From NCBI GenBank assembly GCA_900095095.1, contig FMBT01000524.1:1-64000 (forward strand): DNA of 64,000 bases, in the 5' to 3' direction. The notes under the pieces were generated by a model. It was not told the DNA's origin. It worked only from the letters and a program-made list of their open reading frames with translations, and searched no databases. Positions within the stretch are counted from its first letter, which is position 1; each line of letters starts with the position of its first letter. The stretch comes from Fragilariopsis cylindrus CCMP1102 (lineage: Eukaryota; Bacillariophyta; Bacillariophyceae; Bacillariales; Bacillariaceae). Below, in pieces: positions 23,184-31,023 of the stretch. The translations under genes were made by a program, and so were the position numbers.

Positions 23184-23350
23184 GGATCGCTGGTGGAACA
23201 CAAGAAAAAGTTGCAATCGATCATATAAGTTCATCTAAATACTTGAAGTAAATATTAGTTATCGATTTCCCCCCTGACTTACTGTATTTCTGCAGTAGTT
23301 GTTGTACCGTAGCAGTAATAAGTACTGAATAGTAACATTTATTGAGGAAA
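23184..23350 (+). repeat. Repeat B, copy 1
   Basis: It matches 28522-28680 in the same orientation and 9218-9368 in reverse. The landmarks are GATCGCTGGTGGAA, AAAAGTTGCAATCGATCATA, TTATCGATTTCCCCCCTGAC and GCAGTAATAAGTACTGAATA. It directly precedes the recombinase region. Confidence 0.85.
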
Positions 23351-23376
23351 AATATGCAGAATTCGCGTGAAAGCGC

Positions 23377-23446
23377 AGCTTTCGCGAAAGCTCCTGTCAA
23401 ATTCTGGCGCGTAGCGACAGAATTCGCGAATGTAGCCGCAGGCTAC
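23377..23446. repeat. Palindromes upstream of the recombinase ORF
   Basis: The sequence has a perfect 16-bp palindrome AGCTTTCGCGAAAGCT at 23377-23392 and a hairpin GTAGCC-gca-GGCTAC at 23432-23446. Between them is a looser pair around GACAGAATTCGCGAA. These are candidate recombinase-binding sites or cis signals. The local GC content is higher than the AT-rich surroundings. Confidence 0.8.
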
Positions 23447-23617
23447 AGTCGCCATAATATTTTTTTCAAACCTGCCACCTGCCAGCTCAATAATAAATTC
23501 AAAAAATCCTGACTCACAATACCAGTATAAAAAAATCGCTTTCTATTTCATTTCTCTTCCGTTCTCCTCACATCATAAAATTAACAATCAATTAAATCAG
23601 ACGCATCTGTTGTTGTA

Positions 23618-26083
23618 ATGGCATCCATTAATCAGAACAATGGCAGGATTCTTGGCCAGGCTGAGTCCACCGCAACACTCAGAAGATCAGGCTTACGTGT
23701 TCATGCAGCATATCGTATCCAGAGGGATCTTCCTTTAGAAATGCATTATGATGAGATCCGTGGTGAAAATTTAGAGTTGTATTATAATACATTTATGCAA
23801 TGGCTTTCAAAAACTGCTATTCCCATCGACTCTTTTGATGATAATCTGAATCCAACTAATCCAAACAACAAACGATGCTGTACAACAGCTTCATTAAAGG
23901 GCTACATTGGTCAAGTCTTTAAATCGTTCCGTGTTACTTTTCCAGATCATGAAGATTACATCAACAAAAATGATACCTTCTTTCCAAGTTGGTATACTCA
24001 GTTCAGAATTGAATTTGAAGAGGACCACAAGAGATTTATCATTGATAATGCAGATGGTGATATCCAATTTGGCACTACTAAAATCGTGCCATTGTATCGT
24101 GATAATGCAACACCTTTGATGCCAACTCGATTCAATCTTTGCGATTTGAAGAAGACGTTCTTGAACATGATTCACAGGTCTGATGGAACAAATGACTTAA
24201 TGGAACAGCGAGCTCAAATTCTTTTTATATACTTAGCAATGGCAAGAGTTGGTGAAGTACGTTTTGAGAACTATTCTGATTGGGAATGGCATGACGCATT
24301 ACAAGTCGTCAATACCTGGTGGATGGAATTGAAGAAACTTGAAAAGTATTCAATGCCTATGGTTCCAGATTTTGAATCATACTTATTTGATTTTTTCCAT
24401 TCTATTGGATGCTATTTTGCTATTGAAAATGGCTTACTTCGCAGCAGCAATCAGATTCGTAGAGGTCTTGAAAATGTTGTCTTCCCCAGTCTTTTTAACG
24501 TCAAGACAAAAAACGTAGCAGAAAAGATCCAGAAGAACATTCAAAGGGTTTTACGAAATCATTTAAATGAATTTGGTTATTCTGTTCAAGAGATAGAAGA
24601 AACTGTGAAGTTGTTTAGTGGGAAATCACTTAGGCAATCATCTATTACAGAATCATTGCAAAGCAACAAGGTATCTGTTCCTGAAGGCGCATCACGTTCT
24701 GGTCATTCTACTGGTACATGCATGGATTCTTACCGTGACAAGACCAATCCAACAAATGGTCTTCATGTTGCAAAACAACTTGCCAAATTTCCTGATCTGG
24801 ATGGTGCTGTTATTGTTCCTCGTCTTACTGCACTTGGTCCATCAAATTTAGAAATGGCAAAACGATTTATGGATAAATTATTCCCTACTGATGTAAAGCT
24901 ATTTAAATCTGGTAAGAAACTCAGACCAATTTTAGAAATTTGCTGTGCATCTATGATTCAATATCATAGAGACGTCACAAAGGCTAGTGGTGTATCTAAC
25001 ATTATTTCAAGCCGAATGCGTCAAGTAGCATACGAAATCAATCTATCTGATCCATTACATCTTCATTTATCTCCTAGTTTAGTATTAAAAGAATGGTCGA
25101 TCATTATTGAGAAGGACGTATTAGATAGACGCCTTGGTGCTTCACGTGCTGATCCTAACTTAGTATCAATTACGTCAACATTGAATCAACTTGTAACAAT
25201 GGTTGCTGGTTTACAGACTGACCTACGAGTTGTTAAGGAACACAGTACGGATCTAGCAGCTACTGTTGCGTGCCAAGAATCTGAGATATGTCAGCTTCGG
25301 CAAAAAGAGTCCTCATATCATGCTGAAAATTCGAAATTACAAACATTGTTAACAGCAGCAAAAGTACAATTGAAATCAATGCGATTGTATTTATCATCAT
25401 CTTTTGCTTCACCTGCAGCATCAACCTACCTACCACAAGCTGAAACTACTTTGAAGAGACGCCGTTTGGAACTAGAAGATGTTAATGAAGAACCTGAAGA
25501 ATCCGATACACATGGTATTGTCAGTCAAGACGATATTAATGAAGAAGATGCATTAAATGGTACACCAGCAACAAATACACCAGCAACAAGTACACCCGCT
25601 GTTGGGGGAAGTAATTTATCTTCTTTGTTCTTTTCAGCATCAATCAGCGCCTCATCTTCTCGTAAAAATGGTGTACGCCAGCTTGATCAATGGAATGCAA
25701 GAGCGGAAAGTGTTAGTAAGAAGAAGGCTGCTGAAGGATTGGAATTTGCTAAGCGATTACAGGTACTTGCTGAAGAACAAAAATTGAGTGTGGACAAGAG
25801 GCTCAAGACAACTAATTTAGGAACAGGATATAGTAATAAAGCTCATATGGTGTACTGTTTTGAATTAGCAGATGTTGTTGCAACAAAAGAACAGAAAGAC
25901 GCATTGTATAGTGGTGATAGGTTAAAAGTAATAACCGCAACTCAACAAATCCAAGATTCAATGATGTCCAAACTTTTACATTATGAAGGTTCGACAGATG
26001 CAATAGAAGCCGCTTCTGTAAAGAATGGTAAATCTAGGAAGAGTACTGGATTTACAGGCATTGGGACAAGAGTGAAAGAGTAA
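23618..26083 (+). CDS. Crypton-like tyrosine recombinase, intact ORF
   Basis: The 821-residue protein matches no host family I know but has the catalytic pattern of tyrosine recombinases. Arg is at about 210 in LAMARVGEVRF, Lys336-x-x-Arg339 in GKSLRQSS, His363 in SGHSTG, and the candidate nucleophile Tyr372 in MDSYRD. The His-to-Tyr spacing of nine equals that of lambda Int and XerD. Residues 1-190 would be the core-binding domain. After the catalytic part come a coiled coil (about 525-590), a basic KRRRLE stretch near 610, an acidic region and a Lys-rich end. This length and a long C-terminal part fit Crypton transposases. The frame has no stop over 2.5 kb. It could alternatively be a domesticated recombinase gene. 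Confidence 0.75.
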   Translation: MASINQNNGRILGQAESTATLRRSGLRVHAAYRIQRDLPLEMHYDEIRGENLELYYNTFMQWLSKTAIPIDSFDDNLNPTNPNNKRCCTTASLKGYIGQVFKSFRVTFPDHEDYINKNDTFFPSWYTQFRIEFEEDHKRFIIDNADGDIQFGTTKIVPLYRDNATPLMPTRFNLCDLKKTFLNMIHRSDGTNDLMEQRAQILFIYLAMARVGEVRFENYSDWEWHDALQVVNTWWMELKKLEKYSMPMVPDFESYLFDFFHSIGCYFAIENGLLRSSNQIRRGLENVVFPSLFNVKTKNVAEKIQKNIQRVLRNHLNEFGYSVQEIEETVKLFSGKSLRQSSITESLQSNKVSVPEGASRSGHSTGTCMDSYRDKTNPTNGLHVAKQLAKFPDLDGAVIVPRLTALGPSNLEMAKRFMDKLFPTDVKLFKSGKKLRPILEICCASMIQYHRDVTKASGVSNIISSRMRQVAYEINLSDPLHLHLSPSLVLKEWSIIIEKDVLDRRLGASRADPNLVSITSTLNQLVTMVAGLQTDLRVVKEHSTDLAATVACQESEICQLRQKESSYHAENSKLQTLLTAAKVQLKSMRLYLSSSFASPAASTYLPQAETTLKRRRLELEDVNEEPEESDTHGIVSQDDINEEDALNGTPATNTPATSTPAVGGSNLSSLFFSASISASSSRKNGVRQLDQWNARAESVSKKKAAEGLEFAKRLQVLAEEQKLSVDKRLKTTNLGTGYSNKAHMVYCFELADVVATKEQKDALYSGDRLKVITATQQIQDSMMSKLLHYEGSTDAIEAASVKNGKSRKSTGFTGIGTRVKE

Positions 26084-26084
26084 A

Positions 26085-26180
26085 CTGCCAATCAACAACA
26101 AAAGAATTTTCTTTTTGTTTTGTGAAGCGATAAATCATAAGCGCGCGCCAAAGCAAATTGACGTCTTACTGAAGTAATTT
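26085..26180 (+). repeat. Repeat C, copy 1 (just after the recombinase stop)
   Basis: Some 95 bp starting one base after the stop codon is repeated at 28688-28783: AGAATTTTCTTTTTGTTTTG, then TGTGAAGC-ATAAAT-ATAAGC, then CGCGCCAAAGCA and ATTGACGTCT. By eye the two are close to 90% identical. Confidence 0.85.
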
Positions 26181-26183
26181 TTT

Positions 26184-27837
26184 GTCATGCGCGTCGAAGC
26201 ACTCGTTCAACGCCTAAGTAAATTTGGGCACGTGCCAAATCTTTCTAAGTAAATAATCGCCAAATGAATTACTGAGAGTGAATTACTGAGATTTTTAAAA
26301 TAATATTCTAAATTAATAATTAATTCTGCTTAATAGCTAGCTACAGTACAAGAACAAGACGCAACAAAGGATCGGTAGAAACAATCTGGATAATCAAACA
26401 GATGATCGCAAACGAAAAGCCAATACAGGATTTGGTCATGCCTGGATGGTTGGTTGGCTGCAAAATGTAGGTCGGTTCGATACAGGGTCGTACGGAAAGA
26501 ACAAGAATCCTTCCACTCAATCGCATTGTACAGGAAACAATGGATAGAAAGGATATACGGATAATCGAACGGATGGTTAGGACAAAACGATACGGGCCTC
26601 TTGCCGAAGGGATGGCACTTCGGAGTACAGTTCTTGATACAGATCGAGATCATGCTTGGTTGGCTGCGAGAAGCAGGTCGTACATAAAGAAAAATAGCCT
26701 TCCATTCGAATGAAAGCGCGGACGGCAGCCATGGAAGGAAAAATCACGTACGCCAATAGAGAAAAAAAGAAATGGCAATCCCAAAATCGATCAACATCGT
26801 CGACCCTTGCCTTCCGGAACAGAGACCACAGCAATCCGATAGATACAAAGGAGGAGAAAGAGAGAATAATAAGAGTAAAAGAAGGGTGCAACAAATAATT
26901 AAAAAAAAGCAACGGTGAGAATAATGATTTTAAATCAAGAATCAATACAGAAATACGGAATTCAAAGCAGCAGGATCAGCAGTGGGGAGAACGCCACAGC
27001 ACAATTAGCAAACAAGAGGAAGCAATCCCATGGTCGAATACAGAAGAAGCGATGAATAAATATATGAATGAATGAAGTAACAACAATAAACCACAACAGC
27101 GACGACGACGACAGACAATCAAAAAACAGACGAATCGGATCAGCAGAAACATCTCAAGAGATCCAGGAATCCATTACAGTTATTAATTGCATTGAAGAAA
27201 CATTACATCGGAAGAAGGAAGCCGTAAATAGGAGGAAAAGCATCGAAACAATGCATGCAACCAAGATTAAAGCAACAACAACAACAACAACAACAATGAC
27301 GACACCGATCTGAAAATGAAGAATCAATCGATTTTGGTCCAAATCAGGTCCGGAACTCCAGGAAAAGCTACTCAATCATTGAATAGTACAAGCAACAACA
27401 TATACACGCAACAACAAACTTTAAAATGGTGAGATAGCTTCAAAATGAGACCACCATGGTCGATTTGATTATTTTACTTTTTTATTTCGTTGAATTGAAT
27501 TTATGACTAATATATTATGTACTACTAGTATTATCGTGTAAAAGCAATTTTACTGCAAAATACCACGTACAAATAATTATTTCAAAAATAAGGCGTGCAT
27601 TTACATGGTGAGAGAGGATGACACGCCAAATATTTCAATCGTGATTGTTGAGTATAGGTGAACTGTCGTGGCAATGCCGCAATTTGAAAATTTTGCTTAA
27701 GTAGCGTCTAAGTACCAAATTTTTAACCTTCTAAGTAAATGAATTACTCAAATGTGGGTTATTAACGCCAATTTCTGCACGCGCCATTCGTCTAACGACT
27801 CGTGTCGCGCACGCGAAATTGAATTGGAGGATGGGTA
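26184..27837. other. Unassigned region with a degenerate internal duplication
   Basis: Two related segments, about 26351-26530 and 26536-26725, share GGATAATC-AAC-GATG, then TCATGC-TGG-TTGGTTGGCTG, then AGGTCG, GTCGTAC and CCTTCCA. The purine-rich stretch to 27420 has only short open frames and ends in an ACA/ACG microsatellite (27273-27303). Around 26205-26260 and 27705-27760, both have CTAAGTA, CCAAAT, TTCTAAGTAAAT and GAATTACT in similar order. No protein is recognised; it may be a decayed element. Confidence 0.45.
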
Positions 27838-28116
27838 GTTATTATAAGTAGTCCTATGTACTGCGTTCTCCTTTTATTTATACGAACCGTATTATTACCA
27901 CCCTCTTCTTATACCAATCCTGTTCTGTTCTCTCTTGTCTCCCTTCGTTGTACTCTTTGTCTCTTCGTCTCTCATTGAGTGAGTTGTGTTCTTGTTTCTG
28001 CTTCTTGCTTCTTCTTTTTTCTGCGGCGTTTTTTCTAGGATTTGGAAATTTAATTGGACACTTTTGTTTTTTTTGGAGGTTCCTGCAAAATTCCGTAGGA
28101 TGGCCCTGATAAGACT
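27838..28116. repeat. Repeat A, copy 2
   Basis: It matches 22505-22780 in direct orientation (landmarks given there), 5.3 kb away. It ends at AAGACTTAC, the place where copy 1 is interrupted by the MITE. No transporter gene follows this copy. Confidence 0.85.
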
Positions 28117-28139
28117 TACACAGGCCTACTACCTACAAG

Positions 28140-28350
28140 TACTGTACTATTACTAGGGTTTGGAAACTTCAATATATCCATGACTCAATATTTTTGAAAC
28201 TTTTCCTTTTTTTTGAAATTTAGTGAAACTTCACGATTTTCAGAAAAAAAAGTGAAACTTCATTTGAGAAGAAAGTCTCAGTCAACCGCACCTCTCATGA
28301 AACTTCGGTATGATTGAAACTTTCTACTAAGTTTCACTAATTTGGATCTC
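28140..28350. repeat. GAAACTT-motif cluster
   Basis: The motif GAAACTTC or GAAACTTT occurs at least six times on the + strand in about 200 bp, plus AAGTTTCACT once inverted near 28339. Some are paired so that GTGAAACTTCAC-like hairpins form. Clustered sub-terminal motifs are common in non-autonomous DNA transposons, but no element end was found. Flanked by repeat E (28116-28153) on the left. Confidence 0.5.
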
Positions 28351-28521
28351 TTTTTTTTGCATTTTTGGACATATTTCGGACGTATTTCGGACATAAAAAT
28401 AGTAAATTGTCCCAAAACGCTAATAATTTAGAATTAAAAATATTTAGCGAAATGATTTATACATTTAGGTAATATATCACTTCCGTTAGGTATAATTAAA
28501 TAATAGTAATCAACATCCCAC

Positions 28522-28783
28522 GGATCGCTGGTGGAAGACAGGAAAAAGTTGCAATCGATCATATAAGTTCATATAAATAAATATTAGTTATCGATTTCCC
28601 CCCTGACTTACTGTATTTCTGGAGTAGTTGTTGTACCGTAGCAGTAATAAGTACTGAATAGTAACATCTACTGAGGAAAATGCTGTCGACTGCTAATCAA
28701 CAAAAAAAGAATTTTCTTTTTGTTTTGTGAAGCAATAAATAATAAGCACGCGCCAAAGCACATTGACGTCTATGTGAAGTAAA
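28522..28783 (+). repeat. Repeats B and C joined, without the recombinase
   Basis: Here 28522-28680 is repeat B copy 2 and 28688-28783 is repeat C copy 2. They are only about eight bases apart. In the other block the same two repeats are separated by 2.73 kb containing the recombinase. This is either an unoccupied or excised locus in a duplicated segment, or an internally deleted derivative. Confidence 0.8.
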
Positions 28784-28864
28784 AAAAAACTTTTTCCTTT
28801 TTTCACACCATCACAGGCTCTAAAAAGACCTATCTCTCGCTTTCGTCGATCCAACGGAAAGTCG

Positions 28865-29007
28865 TGCCAAAAGAAAAATCCTGAATTCACATAAAAACAA
28901 AACGAATAGGATGCCATTCCCGCCATTTTGAACACTTTCGAACGTCGTCAATCATTATTTATTAACTCCTGCCAAAAGAAAAATCCTGAATTCACATAAA
29001 AACAAAA
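28865..29007 (+). repeat. Direct repeat, 38 bp, 105 bp apart
   Basis: An identical 38-bp sequence starting TGCCAAAAGAAAAATCCTGA occurs at 28865-28902 and 28970-29007, just before the next gene. The spacing would put the second copy in its 5' leader. Confidence 0.85.
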
Positions 29008-29110
29008 AAATATCTTCAAATTTTTCAAATCTTCTCTTTCAGATCTGAAATTTTCACATCACGACACAAAGAACGTTTGTGTCACCTCTCCTTTGAAAAG
29101 AAGTCAAGTG

Positions 29111-29894
29111 ATGATGCAGTTTCGACAGGTGAATAATAAACAAAAACAAAACAACAACGACACAAACAACCTAGCATTACAGCATTACAGCATGACAGCC
29201 GTTCGTAATAACACTCTCGAAGAAACTATGACAAACCAAGAAGTCGGCTATGGCGCGATTGATGATACCAACCCGGAGCCACAGAAGACCCCCCACAAGA
29301 TCACGCAACGCACAACCTATGGGATTCTTCTTTTTGTGATTAGCTTCTTCCTCGTCGCTGGTGCCGGTGCTACTCGTTCGTCTCTAAGGTCTGACACCGC
29401 ATCGATTGTAGTGTCGTCGGAGGGTTACCCAAGCGTAACAGAATTGAAAAAGGCTGCGGACTTGGCGCAGGGAAAAGCAGATGCGGCCGTCATTGTTGTT
29501 AAAAAAAAAGGCAGCAGTGGAAGTTGCCGCGGAGGATTCAGCCGAGGAGGCTTCGGTAGTAGCAAACGAAACCAACACCGCAGCTATTGCAGCAAGGACA
29601 GCTGCCAAAAACGGAGGCGAACAAGAAAAAGTAGCTGTGGCGATCGCGATAGACGAAGCAGATAAGGCCGCCATCGCAAATGAATATTGGTTAGCTGCGG
29701 TAGACAATGCCAACATAGCAAGCGCGAAAGCGAATAGTGCATCAGCAATCGCCTCCCAAGCAGCAAGTGTAGCTGCGGCTGCGCTAGCTACCGCGAAGGC
29801 GAACTCCTGTGGTGTGTACGGCTTAATATGCACGAAGAATGAATATTGCTCCGTAGTACCACTACCACCTTTTTATTTCTGTTTTACGGAATAA
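29111..29894 (+). CDS. Single-pass membrane protein with Ala-rich lumenal region; frame change at a run of nine A
   Basis: The first ATG is at 29111. Residues 1-70 are polar, then a membrane helix (YGILLFVISFFLVAGAGA) gives a type II layout, then an Ala/Lys/Glu-rich region begins (KKAADLAQGKADAAVIVV). At the A run (about 29502-29510) this frame turns into a Gly/Arg/Ser-rich tail with a different character. The +1 frame instead continues the same Ala-rich, helix-forming composition (KAAVEVAAEDSAEEASVVAN and on) to a stop at 29892-29894, including short Cys-bearing sequence CGVYGLIC at the end. So the gene as printed has one base too many, or uses +1 slippage. No family is recognised. The uninterrupted alternative ends at 29665. 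Confidence 0.55.
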
Positions 29895-30335
29895 AGTACC
29901 GAACACACACAAACACACACATACAACACACAACACACAACACACAAGAGAGGCAGAAAGAGAGAGAGAGAGAGAGAGACTGTGCACATGGTGTGAATGG
30001 AAAAGTTCGCCCGGCTCTATTGTTTCGTGTTGCGACTTTGACGCTGCGGAATATTTTGTCAATCTTTTTATCGCAAACGATGTATCTATAGTACTATCTT
30101 TTCTATAATAAGCTTCTGTTATTACACCTATCAATACAATAGTTTGCCGTAGTACAGTAGTACAGTATTAGATTAGGGTGTTGTGCTCTTTCTTCTCCGT
30201 CACGAAACAAACAAACAAACAAACAGTAATAATATACTGTAGCATCATAATCATGTATATCTTCTTCCTCTCCGCTCTTGTCATATTCTCGTTATCATCG
30301 TCAACATCCTCATTGGATGGTGGAGTAAAAGCACC

Positions 30336-30595
30336 AAATTTCTTTTTTTTTTCGCATAAAATTCGGTTCATTACTAAGTTACATCATGAACGAATGAATC
30401 AAATCCAGTGAGGCAGCCATAAATTTCTTCTTTTTCGCTCAAAATTCGGTTCTTCTCATTTCTTATATGAAAATCCAGTGAGCCCATAACTAGAAATAGT
30501 AAATTCACAAATTTCTTCTTTTTCGCCCACAAAATTCGGTTCTTCTCATTTCTTACATGAATATTTAGTGAGCCCTTAACTAGAAATGAAATACT
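30336..30595. repeat. Minisatellite, three units of about 85-95 bp
   Basis: Three tandem units each read AAATTTCTTCTTTTTCGC, AAAATTCGGTTC, TCATTTCTTA-ATGAA and then CCAGTGAG-type sequence with CATAACTAGAAAT. The first unit is the most diverged; units 2 and 3 are nearly alike. Confidence 0.85.
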
Positions 30596-30660
30596 GTACC
30601 CACTTTCTTCTTTTACGACGACGGGAAGTCGTTCCATATTGTTGTCATCATCTGTACAAT

Positions 30661-30855
30661 ACAGTAGGATTTTTTTGTTTCCGTTTCAAGAATGAATGAA
30701 TCAATCAATCCGTGATCGACCTTGAGTCACGCAACTCTTTCGTGTTTTTATGTCGTAAAAGAATTCCATTCACGGTATCAGGTAAACTTAGCTTAAGTTA
30801 GTCGAATAACGTAGGCAGTATGTGTTAATTTGTATCTTTTCCAGAATAAAATGCT
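30661..30855 (-). repeat. Repeat D, copy 2 (inverted)
   Basis: This is the reverse complement of 22982-23153 (landmarks there). It lies in the 5' region of the prolyl hydroxylase gene and is followed by TCATTCGATCGCATTGATT, as is copy 1, even though the element itself is inverted. Confidence 0.75.
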
Positions 30856-31023
30856 ATCTCATTCGATCGCATTGATTCGATTAATTCATTCATTCTCAAT
30901 TCGATGTAACAGAAAGCAAGGTCCAGCGAGGACAAGCAAACAACCACAAACACCAAGTAATAACACCAAAAAACAGAAAACAAATCACAGAAAATTCAAT
31001 ATCAAGAAAAATGATACGATAAG

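Larger units (their letters stand above)
23353..26180 (+). mobile_element. Crypton-like tyrosine-recombinase element (limits approximate)
   Basis: This covers the recombinase ORF, its AT-rich and palindromic 5' region and the C repeat after the stop codon. Tyrosine-recombinase DNA transposons (Cryptons) lack TIRs, so the exact ends cannot be read. The limits are set by comparison with the block at 28522-28783, which has the sequence on both sides but not the 2.7 kb between. No reverse transcriptase, RNase H or integrase frame was seen around the ORF, which favours Crypton over a DIRS-type retroelement. Confidence 0.6.
29895..31023. other. Intergenic with minisatellite and repeat D copy 2
   Basis: An AC-rich run at 29903-29947 and a GA run near 29960-29979 are followed by the two repeat entries listed separately. 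A further TACAGTA/TACTGTA cluster lies near 30150-30240. Small frames here have no coding character. Confidence 0.6.

Noticed and set aside
23618-26083. Reading the recombinase as part of a DIRS-type retroelement
   Set aside because: No reverse transcriptase, RNase H or gag-like frame is seen within several kb; a DNA-transposon Crypton is the simpler reading.
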